A program made the translations under genes and the position numbers. Source: Mycobacterium sp. MFM001 (GTDB taxonomy: Bacteria; Actinomycetota; Actinomycetes; Mycobacteriales; Mycobacteriaceae). Taken from it: 64,000 bases of DNA. The stretch lies in NCBI RefSeq assembly GCF_003402475.1, contig NZ_BFAB01000015.1, positions 41,110-105,109 on the forward strand. The letters are read 5' to 3'. Within the stretch, counting starts at the first letter, position 1. Each line of letters opens with the position of its first letter. This document shows, in pieces, positions 1 to 9,036 of this stretch. The notes beneath the pieces were generated by a model. That model ran no database searches and had not been told where the DNA came from. It worked only from the letters and a program-made list of their open reading frames with translations.

Positions 1-466
1 GTTCGCGGCTGGGCTCTTCGGTGAACTCCTGCAACAGCCGAATGCCTTCGGCCGGACCGGGACTGAACACGTTGCGGCCGATGCCGCCGATGGTCACCAG
101 TCGGCGCACCCGGTCGGGGTGGGCCATCGCGAAGTTGAGCGCGACACCGCCGCCCATCGAGTTGCCGATGATGTCGACGGTGTCGAGTTCGAGCGCATCG
201 ACAAAGCGCACCACCGCGTCGAACGCGGTGATCATCGGGTGCCCGCCGAAGTCGTCGCTGACGCCGAAGCCCGGGAATTCCAGCACCAGGCAACGGAAGG
301 ACTCCGAGAATGCGTCGAGCACGCCGCGGAAGTTGCGCCAGCCCGTCACCCCCGGCCCGGAGCCGTGCAGTAGCAGCAGCGGCGGACCGTCGCCGGCTTC
401 GTGATAACGCAGAACGCCTGGCTCGGTGGCGATTTCGCTTAGTGTTTCTTCGTACGTGATCGTCAC
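1..466 (-). CDS. meta-cleavage-product-type alpha/beta hydrolase (HsaD/MhpC-like), 3' end outside window
   Basis: The reading frame starts at a GTG whose bases overlap the TGA of the upstream SDR (GTGA, 4-bp overlap) and runs off the left edge, so about 155 N-terminal residues are visible. The oxyanion-loop motif HGSGPG is at residues 34-39 and the nucleophile elbow GNSMGG puts the catalytic serine near residue 103. The Asp and His of the triad lie beyond the edge. The GNSMGGG elbow is typical of C-C bond hydrolases that act after extradiol ring cleavage (MhpC, BphD, HsaD). An HsaA-like and an HsaC-like gene on the other side of the divergent promoter make a role in hydrolysing a ring-cleavage product likely. 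A simple esterase is the alternative. Confidence 0.8.
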   Translation of the reverse strand, partial: MTITYEETLSEIATEPGVLRYHEAGDGPPLLLLHGSGPGVTGWRNFRGVLDAFSESFRCLVLEFPGFGVSDDFGGHPMITAFDAVVRFVDALELDTVDIIGNSMGGGVALNFAMAHPDRVRRLVTIGGIGRNVFSPGPAEGIRLLQEFTEEPSRE

Positions 467-1245
467 GCGTGCGTCCCGCCATCGATGCGGATCTCGGTGC
501 CGGTGATGAACGCGCCGTCGTCGGAGACCAGCATGGCGATGACGCCGGCGACGGCGTCGGGGCTGGCCATTGGCGCGCCACTCGATTCCAGCGTGGTGGG
601 CATGATCGGCGACAGTTTGGCCAACAGCGACCAATCGCTGTCCGGAGGAAGGTAACCCGCTGTGGCATCGGTGATTCCGGATTTGATGCTGCCGGGTGCC
701 ACGCACACCGCGCGCAGGCCTTGCTTGGCGTATTCGAGGGCCAGCGCGTGGGTGAACGACTGGACGCCGCCCTTACTGGCCGCATAGGCCGCCATGTAGG
801 GGTGCGCGAACGACGCCGACGTCGAACTGAAGTTGACAATGGCGCTTCGGGGGTTGGTCAGCAGCGCCGGCAGCGCCTCGCGCACCACCAAAAACGTCCC
901 CGTGAGGTTGACGCCGATGATCTGATTCCAGTCGTCGAGACTCAGTTGGTGGGTGTGGGCGGCGCGCAAGATCCCGGCGGAGTTGACCAACGAATCCAGG
1001 CCGCCCAATGTGTCGACGGCCGACCGCACACCATCGACCACCGACTCCTCATCGCCGATGTCCATCTCGAGTGTGCTGAGGCGCCCATTGCTGCCGGCCT
1101 CGGCCCGGGTCTTGGCCAATCCGTCCGCAGAGATGTCGGCGGCGACGACAGTGGCGCCCTCGTCGAGCAGGCGCAGCGCGGTGGCCTGCCCGATACCCGA
1201 ACCGGCGCCGGTCACGAGGATGCGGTTACCTTCTAGACGCTTCAT
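463..1245 (-). CDS. short-chain dehydrogenase/reductase (SDR)
   Basis: Classical SDR of about 260 residues: TGAGSGIG cofactor loop near the N-terminus, NSAG in the central strand, a serine in the FSSTSASF segment and the active-site YAASK. It ends in IDGGTHA as the family usually does. I chose ATG at 1245 because a GGAG sits about 5 nt upstream; a GTG two codons earlier would overlap that site. It is translationally coupled to the downstream hydrolase (GTGA) and follows the Baeyer-Villiger gene by 20 bp, so the three minus-strand genes form one operon. It probably oxidises an alcohol or reduces a ketone of the cluster's substrate; the substrate cannot be read from the sequence. Confidence 0.85.
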   Translation of the reverse strand: MKRLEGNRILVTGAGSGIGQATALRLLDEGATVVAADISADGLAKTRAEAGSNGRLSTLEMDIGDEESVVDGVRSAVDTLGGLDSLVNSAGILRAAHTHQLSLDDWNQIIGVNLTGTFLVVREALPALLTNPRSAIVNFSSTSASFAHPYMAAYAASKGGVQSFTHALALEYAKQGLRAVCVAPGSIKSGITDATAGYLPPDSDWSLLAKLSPIMPTTLESSGAPMASPDAVAGVIAMLVSDDGAFITGTEIRIDGGTHA

Positions 1246-1265
1246 CTGCACTCCTGTCGGATCAC

Positions 1266-2879
1266 TCAGGGCTTCTTGATCAGGTTAAAGCCCTTGTAGC
1301 CGGCCCGGGCAACCTCGGCGCAGATGTCGTTGTAGACCGCGAATCCGCCGACGAACAACATGAATACGCGCGGCTTGCCGGGAACGTTGGCACCCAGGTA
1401 CCAGGAGTTCGCCATTGGAAACAGCGTTGCCTGCGCCCGCTGGGCGCATTCCGCAATCCAGTTGTCCACCGCGTCCGCGGCGGCTTCGATCGCGGTGTAA
1501 CCATGCTTGTCGAGATAGCCGATGGCCTCAGCAATCCAGTTCACATGCGCCTCAGCGTGCAACACCATGTTGGCCAGCACGCCCGGCGCGCCCGGGCCCG
1601 AGATGATGAACAGGTTGGGGTACCCGTCCACACCCAGGCCCAAATACGTTCGTGGGCCGTCTTTCCAGTCGTCGCGCAGCAGTTCGCCGCCGCGGCCAAC
1701 GATGTCGATGTTGGCCAGTGCACCGGTCATTGCGTCGAAACCGGTTGCCAGGACGATGATATCGACGTCGTAATGCGCGTCAGTGGTGTTGATGCCGGTC
1801 TCGTCGATCGACTCGATGGGTGTCTGACGCACGCTGACCAACTTGACGTGTGATTTGTTGAAGGTCTGAAAATAGTTGGTGTCAGTGCAGATACGTTTGG
1901 TTCCGATGGGATGGTCGTCCGGGATCAACAGGTCGGCGACCTCCGGGTCGTCGATGATGGCACGGACCTTCTCCTCGTAGAACCGCTTGGCCTCCTCGTT
2001 GGCGACCGGGTCGATCATCTGGTCGGGGAATGTCTTGGAGAACAGCACACCACCGAGCTGCCAACGCTTTTCGAACGCGGCCCGGCGCTCCTCGCGGGAC
2101 ACCTCCATGGTGTTCTTGGGGTGAGTGATGTGCGGTGAGCCGCCGCCGCTGCGCCACGAAAGCCGGCGTCGCTCCGGGTAATTGGCTTTGATCTGGGCCA
2201 TGTCCTGGGCGGTCAGCGGTTTGTTGCCCGCCGGGACGCTGAAGTTGGGGGTGCGCTGGAACACGTAGAGTTGCCCGGCCTGTTCGGCGATGACCGGAAT
2301 TGACTGGATGCCAGAGGATCCCGTTCCGATCACGGCGACACGTTTCGCGGAGAAGTCGACAGGCTCATGCGGCCAGTGCGCGGTGTGGTACACCTCGCCG
2401 GCGAAGCGGTCGAGCCCTGGAAAGCCGGGCGTCAGGGCGGCGGACAGCGAGCCGGTGGCCATCAGGCAGAACCGGGCGGTGACGGCCTCGCCGGCATCTG
2501 TGGTCAGCGCCCACTGCAGGGTGTGCTCGTCGAGCACCGCCGAGGAGACGCGGGTGTTGAAGGTGATGTCCTTGCGTAGGTCGAGCTGGTCGGCGACCCA
2601 GTTGATGTAGCGCAGGATCTCGGCTTGGCTGGCGTACTTCTCGGTCCAGTTCCACTCCTGCTGCAGCTCCTCGGAGAACGAGTAGCAGTAGTCGACACTT
2701 TCGACGTCGCAGCGGCAACCGGGATACCGGTTGAAGTACCAGGTGCCGCCGACGTCGGGGGCGGCTTCGAACACCCGCACCGACAGCCCCTGGGAGCGCA
2801 GTTTGTGCAAGGCGTACAGGCCGGCGAACCCGGCGCCGACAACCACTGCATCAAGGGTCACGACGGGACCGTAGGCCAT
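1266..2879 (-). CDS. Baeyer-Villiger flavin monooxygenase (cyclohexanone/phenylacetone type)
   Basis: A protein of about 537 residues with an FAD-binding GAGFAG at 15-20, the type I Baeyer-Villiger fingerprint FAGEVYHTAHWP at 159-170 and the NADPH-binding GTGSSG at 185-190. The length matches cyclohexanone monooxygenases. Such enzymes insert oxygen next to a ketone, giving an ester or lactone. The gene is first in a minus-strand operon with an SDR and a meta-cleavage hydrolase and is divergent from the HsaA-like gene. The start is ambiguous: ATG at 2879 or an in-frame GTG at 2888, neither with a clear ribosome-binding site. Confidence 0.88.
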   Translation of the reverse strand: MAYGPVVTLDAVVVGAGFAGLYALHKLRSQGLSVRVFEAAPDVGGTWYFNRYPGCRCDVESVDYCYSFSEELQQEWNWTEKYASQAEILRYINWVADQLDLRKDITFNTRVSSAVLDEHTLQWALTTDAGEAVTARFCLMATGSLSAALTPGFPGLDRFAGEVYHTAHWPHEPVDFSAKRVAVIGTGSSGIQSIPVIAEQAGQLYVFQRTPNFSVPAGNKPLTAQDMAQIKANYPERRRLSWRSGGGSPHITHPKNTMEVSREERRAAFEKRWQLGGVLFSKTFPDQMIDPVANEEAKRFYEEKVRAIIDDPEVADLLIPDDHPIGTKRICTDTNYFQTFNKSHVKLVSVRQTPIESIDETGINTTDAHYDVDIIVLATGFDAMTGALANIDIVGRGGELLRDDWKDGPRTYLGLGVDGYPNLFIISGPGAPGVLANMVLHAEAHVNWIAEAIGYLDKHGYTAIEAAADAVDNWIAECAQRAQATLFPMANSWYLGANVPGKPRVFMLFVGGFAVYNDICAEVARAGYKGFNLIKKP

Positions 2880-3140
2880 GTCGACCACGCGCAGGCACCA
2901 GCTTTCCCGGTCATCGGACGCTCGCCTTAGAGCCGGTCACCCAAGAACGAGTCGAATCCTGGTGTGCTCACCACGCGGAGTCTTGCATCGCCCACACGCC
3001 GCCGACCATGCCACGGCGCATCGGGCTTGGGAACTGCGACTGTCCGCGTGAACAACATTTCCGCTCACCGGGATCGCCAACGGTGTCATCATCACCGGCA
3101 GGAGACCATCTCTTGGCAGCGACGACATAAGGACCACACC
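2880..3140. promoter_or_regulatory. divergent intergenic region between Baeyer-Villiger operon and HsaA-like operon
   Basis: About 260 bp separate two divergent catabolic operons, so both promoters must lie here. I see no KstR palindrome, no convincing long inverted repeat and no supportable small gene. The HsaA-like gene's immediate leader contains a weak purine-rich site (AAGGA) about 8 nt before its ATG. Confidence 0.5.
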
Positions 3141-4325
3141 ATGACCGAGCGGGTAATCGAACGGGTGACCGACATCGCCGACCAGTTACGCGAGCAGGCC
3201 GCGGAAGCCGAGAGGATCGGCCGGCTCACCGACGACACGGTCAAGCTGATGAAAGGGGCCGGCCTGATCCGGCTGCTGCAAACCAAGCAGTACCGCGGGT
3301 TCGAGGCCCACCCTCGCGAGTTCGCCGAGACGGTGATGGCCACTGCGGCGCTGGACCCCGCGGCCGGATGGATCGTCGGTGTGGTGGGCGTGCACCCCTA
3401 CCAGCTGGCCTACGCGGATCCGAAGGTGCCTGCCGAAATTTGGGCCGACGACGTCGACACCTGGATGGCCTCTCCGTACGCGCCGCAGGGCGTGGCCAAG
3501 CCGGTCGACGGTGGCTATATCTTCAACGGCCGTTGGCAGTTCAGCTCGGGCACCGACCATTGCGACTGGATCATCCTGGGCGCGATGCTCGGCGACGAAA
3601 AGGGTGTGCCGCTGATGCCGCCCCAGATGCTGCACATGATCTTGCCCCGCAAGGACTACCAGATCGTCGAGGATTCGTGGAATGTGGTGGGGCTGCGCGG
3701 AACCGGGTCCAAGGACGTCGTCGTCTCCGACGCGTTCGTCCCGGCCTACCGGACCATGGACGCGACCAAGGTGATGGACGGCACCGCGCAGCGCGAGGCC
3801 GGCATGACCGAGCCGCTCTACCTCATGCCGTGGTCGACGATGTTCCCGCTGGGCATCACGGCCGCGGTCGTCGGCATCGCCGAGGGGGCGCTGGCCGCGC
3901 ACCTGGAGTACCAGCGCGAGCGTGTCGGCGCCACCGGAACCGCGATCAAAGACGACCCGTACGTCATGTACGCCATCGGCGAGGCCGCGGCCGACATCAA
4001 CGCCGCGCGCCAGGAGCTGCTGGCCAACGTGGACCGCATCTACGACATCGTGGCGTCGGGCAAGGAGGTGTCGTTCGCCGACCGCGCTGCGGGCCGGCGC
4101 ACCCAGATCCGCGCGGCGTGGCGCGCGGTGTCGGCGGTCGACGAGATCTTCGCCCGCTCGGGCGGCAACGCGGCACGGATGGACAAGCCGCTGCAGCGAT
4201 ACTGGCGCGACGTCCACGTCGGCCACCTGCACGCTATCCACGTCCCCGGTACCGTCTTCCACGCGTCGGCGCTCAGCTCGCTGGGCATCGATCCACCAGA
4301 GGGCCCGCTTCGTGCCCTGATCTAG
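3141..4325 (+). CDS. HsaA-like flavin-dependent monooxygenase (acyl-CoA dehydrogenase fold)
   Basis: The product has 394 residues, the same length as M. tuberculosis HsaA as I recall it, and is similar along its length: VVGVHPYQLA, SSGTDHCDW, VVGLRGTGSKDVVV and the C-terminal WRDVHVGHLHAIHVP, whose His/Asp region corresponds to the HsaA active site. HsaA hydroxylates the phenolic A ring of the 9,10-secosteroid using reduced flavin from the reductase HsaB. This gene lies outside the usual hsa cluster, is followed at 8 bp by an HsaC-like gene and has no HsaB-like gene in the window, so I read it as a paralogue acting on another phenol. ATG at 3141 was chosen because residues before it in the open frame are not conserved. 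Confidence 0.85.
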   Translation: MTERVIERVTDIADQLREQAAEAERIGRLTDDTVKLMKGAGLIRLLQTKQYRGFEAHPREFAETVMATAALDPAAGWIVGVVGVHPYQLAYADPKVPAEIWADDVDTWMASPYAPQGVAKPVDGGYIFNGRWQFSSGTDHCDWIILGAMLGDEKGVPLMPPQMLHMILPRKDYQIVEDSWNVVGLRGTGSKDVVVSDAFVPAYRTMDATKVMDGTAQREAGMTEPLYLMPWSTMFPLGITAAVVGIAEGALAAHLEYQRERVGATGTAIKDDPYVMYAIGEAAADINAARQELLANVDRIYDIVASGKEVSFADRAAGRRTQIRAAWRAVSAVDEIFARSGGNAARMDKPLQRYWRDVHVGHLHAIHVPGTVFHASALSSLGIDPPEGPLRALI

Positions 4326-4333
4326 GAGTAGTC

Positions 4334-5242
4334 GTGACCGACTTGAAAAGCCTTGGATACGTTACTATCTCGACTAACGACATCGAACGCTGGCGGCAAT
4401 TCGCCTTCGGCGTGCTGGGTTTCGCCGAAGGCAAGGGACCTGACCCATCGGCGCTGTACCTGCGGATGGACGAACGCGCGGCGCGACTGATCGTGGTGCC
4501 CGGCGAGACCGACCGGGTACTCACGATCGGCTGGGAAGTGCGTGACCACCCGGCGCTGCAGCGGGTCAAAGCGGCCCTCGACGGCGCCGGGGTGCCGTTC
4601 AAGCAGCTGTCCACCGACGAGGCCGAGGCGCGCCGGGTGGAAGAGGTGATCACCTTCGAGGATCCCGCGGGCACGACGCTCGAGGTGTTCCACGGTGCGG
4701 TGCTGGACCACAGCCCGGTCGTCACCCCGTTCGGCGCGAAGTTCGTCACCGGCGATCAGGGCATGGGCCACGTCGTCGTACCGGCCACCGACCCCAATGG
4801 GCTGTTCGACTTCTACACCGAGGTATTGGGTTTCCGCTCCCGCGGCGCGTTCCGCGTACCGCTGCCCAAGGAATTCGGTCCGGTGCGGGTGCGCTTCCTG
4901 GGCATCAACGCGCGACACCACAGCCTGGCCATCGTCCCCGCCGCGCATCAGCGGGATCCGCGCCTGGTGCACATCATGGTCGAGGTCGACACCCTCGACG
5001 CGGTCGGTCAGGCACTCGACCGGGTCAACGCCGAAGGGTTCCAATTGTCGTCGACGCTGGGCCGGCACACCAACGACAAGATGGTGTCGTTCTACGTGCG
5101 CGCACCGGGCGACTGGGACATCGAGTTCGGCACCGACGGCATGCGTGTCGACGAAACGTATTACACCGCAGAGGAAATCACTGCCGACAGCTACTGGGGC
5201 CACCAGTGGGTCGGCGAGATGCCTGCCGCAATGCGCCTATGA
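4334..5242 (+). CDS. HsaC/BphC-like type I extradiol ring-cleavage dioxygenase
   Basis: A two-domain vicinal-oxygen-chelate protein of 302 residues starting at a GTG. The Fe(II) ligands expected for extradiol dioxygenases are present: His146 in GMGHVVV, His213 in LVHIMVEV and Glu264 in WDIEFG. Conserved HH (RHHSLA, about 195) and the TLGRHTND segment match the second active-site shell. From memory it resembles HsaC, which cleaves the catechol made by HsaA. It is placed directly after the HsaA-like gene and overlaps the next flavoprotein gene (ATGA), so hydroxylation and meta-cleavage are encoded in series. Confidence 0.87.
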   Translation: MTDLKSLGYVTISTNDIERWRQFAFGVLGFAEGKGPDPSALYLRMDERAARLIVVPGETDRVLTIGWEVRDHPALQRVKAALDGAGVPFKQLSTDEAEARRVEEVITFEDPAGTTLEVFHGAVLDHSPVVTPFGAKFVTGDQGMGHVVVPATDPNGLFDFYTEVLGFRSRGAFRVPLPKEFGPVRVRFLGINARHHSLAIVPAAHQRDPRLVHIMVEVDTLDAVGQALDRVNAEGFQLSSTLGRHTNDKMVSFYVRAPGDWDIEFGTDGMRVDETYYTAEEITADSYWGHQWVGEMPAAMRL

Positions 5243-6705
5243 CACCCGACACCGACGTCCATCCCGTCCCGGCGTCGTCGATCGGGTCGTGGGATCACGA
5301 GGCCGACGTCGTCGTCGCCGGATACGGGGTGGCGGGCGCGGCCGCAGCGCTCGAAGCCGCTCGATCGGGCGCCGACGCCCTGGTACTCGAACGCACCGGT
5401 TCATGGGGTGGAGCCGCCGCGATGGCGGGCGGGTTCATCTACCTCGGCGGCGGCACGCCGCTGCAAAAGGCCTGTGGCTTCGACGATTCCGTCGACAACA
5501 TGGCGGCGTTCTTGAACGTCGCGATGGGGCCGGGTGCCGACGAACACCGCATCGCCGACTACTGCGCCGGCAGCGTCGAGCACTTCAACTGGCTGGTCGA
5601 CTGCGGCGTGCCGTTCAAAGCCGAGTTCTTCTCCGAACCCGGCTGGGAGCCGATGGGCGATCAGGGCCTGATGTACAGCGGCGGGGAAAACTCGTTTCCG
5701 TTCAACACCATCGCAACCCCCGCACCGCGCGGCCACGTGCCGCAGATGTCGAACAAGAAGCAGGGCGAGGCCAGCGCCGGCTACATGCTGATGAAGCCGC
5801 TTGTGGAGACCGCCACTGCGGCCGGCGCACAGGCGATTTACGACGTGCGAGTGCAGCGGCTGGTCGTCGAGTCCGACGGCCGGGTTGCGGGACTGTGCGC
5901 CCGCCAGTACGGCCATGACGTGACGATCCGCGCGCGCCGCGGCGTGGTGCTCGCGACGGGCAGCTTCGCCTACAACGACGCGATGGTTGCCCAGTACGCG
6001 CCGCGGATCGCCGGGCGCCCGGCCGCGTCGATCGAGCAGCACGACGGCCAGGCCATCCGGATGGCGCAGGCGCTGGGCGCGGATCTGGCGCACATGGACG
6101 CCACCGAGGTGGCGATCTTCATCGACCCACAGCAACTGGTGCGCGGGATCCTGGTCAACGGCCGCGGTCAGCGCTATGTCGCCGAGGACACCTATCCGGG
6201 CCGCATCGGACAGCTCACGCTCTACCAGCAGGACAACACCGCATACCTGGTCATCGACGAGGCCGCGCAGAACGAGGCCATGGCGTCGCTGTCGCCGAAG
6301 TTGATGCTGCGCCCGCCGAGCTGGGTGTGCGAAACCGTTGCCGAGCTCGAGCAGGAGATGGCACTTGCGCCCGGTTCGCTGCAGGCCACCGTGGCCGCCT
6401 ACAACGACGGCGCCGCGCGCGGCGAGGATCCGCTGCTGCACAAGAAGGCGGAGTGGTTGCGGCCCATCGGATCTCCGGTCGGGGCAATCGATCTGCGCGA
6501 GAGCACCGGCGGCTTCACGCTGGGCGGTCTGAAGACCACGCTGGATTCCGAGGTGCTGCATGTCAGCGGCGAACCGATCCCCGGCCTGTACGCGGCGGGC
6601 CGCTGCACCGCAGGCCTGGCGGCGTGGGGTTACGCCAGTGGCATCTCGCTCGGCGACGGCAGCTTCTACGGGCGCCGTGCCGGCCGAGCCGCCGCCAAGG
6701 GCTGA
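5239..6705 (+). CDS. FAD-binding dehydrogenase (fumarate reductase/3-ketosteroid dehydrogenase superfamily)
   Basis: A flavoprotein of 488 residues with an N-terminal dinucleotide-binding motif (VVVAGYGVAGAAAA), a glutamate at the end of the second strand (VLER), the GGAAAMAGG loop and a C-terminal FAD segment (GLYAAGRCTAG ... SGISLGDG). This is the layout of fumarate-reductase-type flavoproteins such as 3-ketosteroid dehydrogenases, but it lacks the C-terminal TYPG motif seen in the KstD-like gene at 16132. Its ATG overlaps the dioxygenase TGA, which indicates translational coupling. A role in desaturating or reducing a ring ketone is inferred. Confidence 0.75.
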   Translation: MTPDTDVHPVPASSIGSWDHEADVVVAGYGVAGAAAALEAARSGADALVLERTGSWGGAAAMAGGFIYLGGGTPLQKACGFDDSVDNMAAFLNVAMGPGADEHRIADYCAGSVEHFNWLVDCGVPFKAEFFSEPGWEPMGDQGLMYSGGENSFPFNTIATPAPRGHVPQMSNKKQGEASAGYMLMKPLVETATAAGAQAIYDVRVQRLVVESDGRVAGLCARQYGHDVTIRARRGVVLATGSFAYNDAMVAQYAPRIAGRPAASIEQHDGQAIRMAQALGADLAHMDATEVAIFIDPQQLVRGILVNGRGQRYVAEDTYPGRIGQLTLYQQDNTAYLVIDEAAQNEAMASLSPKLMLRPPSWVCETVAELEQEMALAPGSLQATVAAYNDGAARGEDPLLHKKAEWLRPIGSPVGAIDLRESTGGFTLGGLKTTLDSEVLHVSGEPIPGLYAAGRCTAGLAAWGYASGISLGDGSFYGRRAGRAAAKG

Positions 6706-6767
6706 ACCCGTCATCGAGGTCAGCCGGCATGTGCCGGGTTGATTTCGGCTGTCGGTGTGACAGCGAC

Positions 6768-6779
6768 CACACCGGTGTG
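6768..6779. promoter_or_regulatory. 12-bp perfect palindrome upstream of IclR gene (putative operator)
   Basis: CACACCGGTGTG is self-complementary over 12 bp and lies 52 bp before the IclR-family start codon, with an AT-rich stretch (6780-6812) between. A location upstream of the regulator's own gene fits autoregulation, but the binding protein is not shown by sequence alone. Confidence 0.45.
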
Positions 6780-6831
6780 ATACAAACAGACATATTTCTA
6801 TTAGTCATATGCTGCCGCGCAAGGAGGCGTC

Positions 6832-7659
6832 GTGAGCGTGACCGTGGAATCCGCTACTCCCAGTGCCGTCATCGATCGGGTGTCGTTGGTACTGGATGCT
6901 TTTGACGGGCCGGGTCGGCTGAATCTGGCTCAGATCGTGCGCCGCACGGGTCTGCCGCGGTCGTCGGCACACCGGATGCTGGAGCGGCTGGTGCAGCTGC
7001 GCTGGCTACGGCGCAACGGTCGCGACTACGAACTCGGCATGCGGCTGGTCGAACTCGGATCGCTGGCCGTTCACCAGGACCGGCTGCACCGCGCGGCAGT
7101 CTCGGTGCTGCATGACTTACACCGTGTCACCGGGCTGGTGGTCCATTTGGCCGTCTTGGACGGCACCGACGTCGTGTACCTGGAGAAGATCGGCGACCGG
7201 ATGGCCGCCGCGATCCCGAGCCGCGTCGGCGGGCGTCAGCCAGCGCACTGCACAGCGGTGGGCAAAGCAATCCTGGCGTACAACGACGGCGTCGAAACCC
7301 CCGATCTCGCCAACCGCAAGACCAGGTACTCGATCAGCAGTTCGGCGCAGCTGGCCGCCGAACTGGCCAAGGTTCGCGCGCGCGGCGTGGCGTTCGACCG
7401 GGAGGAGTCGCTGCCCGGATTCGGTTGTGTCGCAGCACCGATCGGCGATCCGGGCGAGGCCGTCGCGGCGGTGTCGATATGCGGGCCGATGAGCCGGATG
7501 ATGTTCGATCAGCGGATGGCTGCGCCGGTTCGGATGGCAGCAATGGGCATCTGGCACAACGTGGAAAACGGTTCGCGACGCGTCGCGCCGACGCTGCAGC
7601 AGGTGCGCCCGTTGCGGGTCGGGCCGGCGCCCCGCGATCGTGTCCTGCAGTACGCATGA
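6832..7659 (+). CDS. IclR-family transcriptional regulator
   Basis: A protein of 275 residues with an N-terminal winged helix-turn-helix (about 18-75, including GLPRSSAHRMLERL) followed by an IclR effector-binding domain (about 85-250; HCTAVGKAILAY and the GFGCVAAPIGDPG segment). GTG start preceded by AAGGAGG at good spacing. It sits after the HsaA/HsaC-like operon, and its stop overlaps the start of an esterase gene. IclR proteins often control aromatic or alicyclic catabolism; the cluster's own pathway is the likely target, with a palindrome in the upstream gap as candidate operator. Confidence 0.88.
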   Translation: MSVTVESATPSAVIDRVSLVLDAFDGPGRLNLAQIVRRTGLPRSSAHRMLERLVQLRWLRRNGRDYELGMRLVELGSLAVHQDRLHRAAVSVLHDLHRVTGLVVHLAVLDGTDVVYLEKIGDRMAAAIPSRVGGRQPAHCTAVGKAILAYNDGVETPDLANRKTRYSISSSAQLAAELAKVRARGVAFDREESLPGFGCVAAPIGDPGEAVAAVSICGPMSRMMFDQRMAAPVRMAAMGIWHNVENGSRRVAPTLQQVRPLRVGPAPRDRVLQYA

Positions 7660-8615
7660 CGCGCGCCGGCGACGCCAAGACCGTGGACCCGCAAATCGCG
7701 GGCATGCTCGAGGCGCTCGACGCCGGCTTCCCGCGTGTGGAGACGATGACGGGTGCTCAAGCGCGGCAAGCGATTCGGGCTCGGTTTGTCGCTCCCGCTA
7801 ACCCGGAGCCGGTCGGGATGGTGTGCGACGAGACCATCCCCGGCGGCGTCGGCGTCCGGATCTATCGACCTGCGGCCGGTTCGCCACTGCCGGTGCTGGT
7901 GTATGCCCACGGGGGCGGGTTCGTGTTCTGCGACCTCGACAGCCACGACGAGCTGTGCCGCAGCATCGCGAATCGCATTCCAGCCGTGGTGGTTTCGGTG
8001 GCTTATCGGCTGGCACCCGAGCACTGCTGGCCGGCGGCCGCCGAGGACGTCTACGCGGCGACGCACTGGGCGGCGAGCAATGCCGAGGATTTCGGCGGAG
8101 ATGCAAGCCGGATCGTCGTTGGCGGCGATAGCGCAGGCGGCAACCTGGCCGCCGTGACCGCGGTGATGGCGCGCGATCGTGGTGGGCCGCCGCTGGCCGG
8201 CCAGTTGCTGCTGTATCCGATCATCGCGGCGGACTTCGACACAGAGTCGTATCAGCTGTTCGGCCAGGGCTTTTACAACCCGCGCCCCGCACTGCAGTGG
8301 TACTGGGATCAGTACGTGCCCGCCCCCACCGACCGCATGCATCCCTATGCCTCGCCACTGCACGCCGATCTAGAGGGGCTGCCGCCGGCCGTCGTGGTCG
8401 TCGCCGGCCATGACCCATTGCGGGATGAGGGCCTTGCGTTCGGCCGCGCACTGATGGCAGCGGGTGTGGAGACGGTGTGCTGCACCTACGACGGCGCCAT
8501 CCACGGCTTCATGACGATGCCGATGCTCGGCCTGGCGCAGCGGGCACGCGTAGAGGTCTGCGGCGAACTGTCGCGTCGCCTGGCACCGGACGTTTCGCGC
8601 CGAGTCGGTGGTTAG
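7656..8615 (+). CDS. hormone-sensitive-lipase-type esterase (alpha/beta hydrolase fold-3)
   Basis: A 319-residue HSL-family esterase: oxyanion motif HGGGF at 85-89, nucleophile motif GGDSAGG with Ser159, an acidic residue in AGHDPLRDEG and the catalytic His in AIHGFM. It is coupled to the IclR gene (ATGA). With two Baeyer-Villiger monooxygenases in the same cluster, hydrolysis of the ester or lactone they produce is an attractive job; this is inference from context. Confidence 0.87.
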   Translation: MTRAGDAKTVDPQIAGMLEALDAGFPRVETMTGAQARQAIRARFVAPANPEPVGMVCDETIPGGVGVRIYRPAAGSPLPVLVYAHGGGFVFCDLDSHDELCRSIANRIPAVVVSVAYRLAPEHCWPAAAEDVYAATHWAASNAEDFGGDASRIVVGGDSAGGNLAAVTAVMARDRGGPPLAGQLLLYPIIAADFDTESYQLFGQGFYNPRPALQWYWDQYVPAPTDRMHPYASPLHADLEGLPPAVVVVAGHDPLRDEGLAFGRALMAAGVETVCCTYDGAIHGFMTMPMLGLAQRARVEVCGELSRRLAPDVSRRVGG

Positions 8616-8688
8616 GGTGCCCCAGAGGCGTCCCGATGGGCGGGAGCGCCCGTGCCCCATGGCTGTCGACGACCGTAGGTTCGGCCGA

Positions 8689-9036
8689 ATGGCTGACGGT
8701 CGGGTGTACGTCATCGACCGGGTGATCACTCGCCCCGGCTGCGCCAGAAAGTTCGTCGACGCTTACCTTTCCGGCTACGCACCGCGGGCCCGTCAGCGGG
8801 GAATGACGTTGCAACAGGTGTTGGTCAGTCCGCCGATCTGGTTTGCCGACCAGACCAACACGGTCACGATCATCTGGTCACTTCCGGATCCGCGGGCGTG
8901 GTGGGCAATGACGTGGCAGGCGCGGCCGGATCCCACTGTTGGACAGTGGTGGGCCGATACCTCCGAGTGGATCGTCGAGCGTACTCGCAGCGTCGCTTCG
9001 GACGCCCAAGACGTGGACGGACTCTGCGATGTTTAG
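8689..9036 (+). CDS. small hypothetical protein, possible NIPSNAP/dimeric alpha-beta-barrel fold
   Basis: About 115 residues from the ATG at 8689; upstream in-frame starts at 8659 and 8608 add residues of low-complexity character, so I prefer the shorter form. The RVYVIDRVITRPG opening, a tryptophan-rich middle (ALPDPRAWWAMTW-like) and the size suggest a ferredoxin-like dimeric barrel as in NIPSNAP or Dabb proteins. Such proteins often accompany aromatic or polyketide enzymes. No catalytic residue can be assigned. The next gene begins inside its 3' end. Confidence 0.55.
   Translation: MADGRVYVIDRVITRPGCARKFVDAYLSGYAPRARQRGMTLQQVLVSPPIWFADQTNTVTIIWSLPDPRAWWAMTWQARPDPTVGQWWADTSEWIVERTRSVASDAQDVDGLCDV

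Noticed and set aside
2937..3137. Small minus-strand frame of 66 codons in the divergent promoter
   Set aside because: No ribosome-binding site and no recognisable composition; the interval must hold two promoters.
2964..3140. Upstream extension of the HsaA-like frame
   Set aside because: Extra 59 residues are not conserved with HsaA, and the ATG at 3141 gives the known length of 394.
3186..4262. Minus-strand open frame of 358 codons opposite the HsaA-like gene
   Set aside because: Shadow frame of a strongly conserved gene, composition rich in Arg/Val/Asp without motifs.
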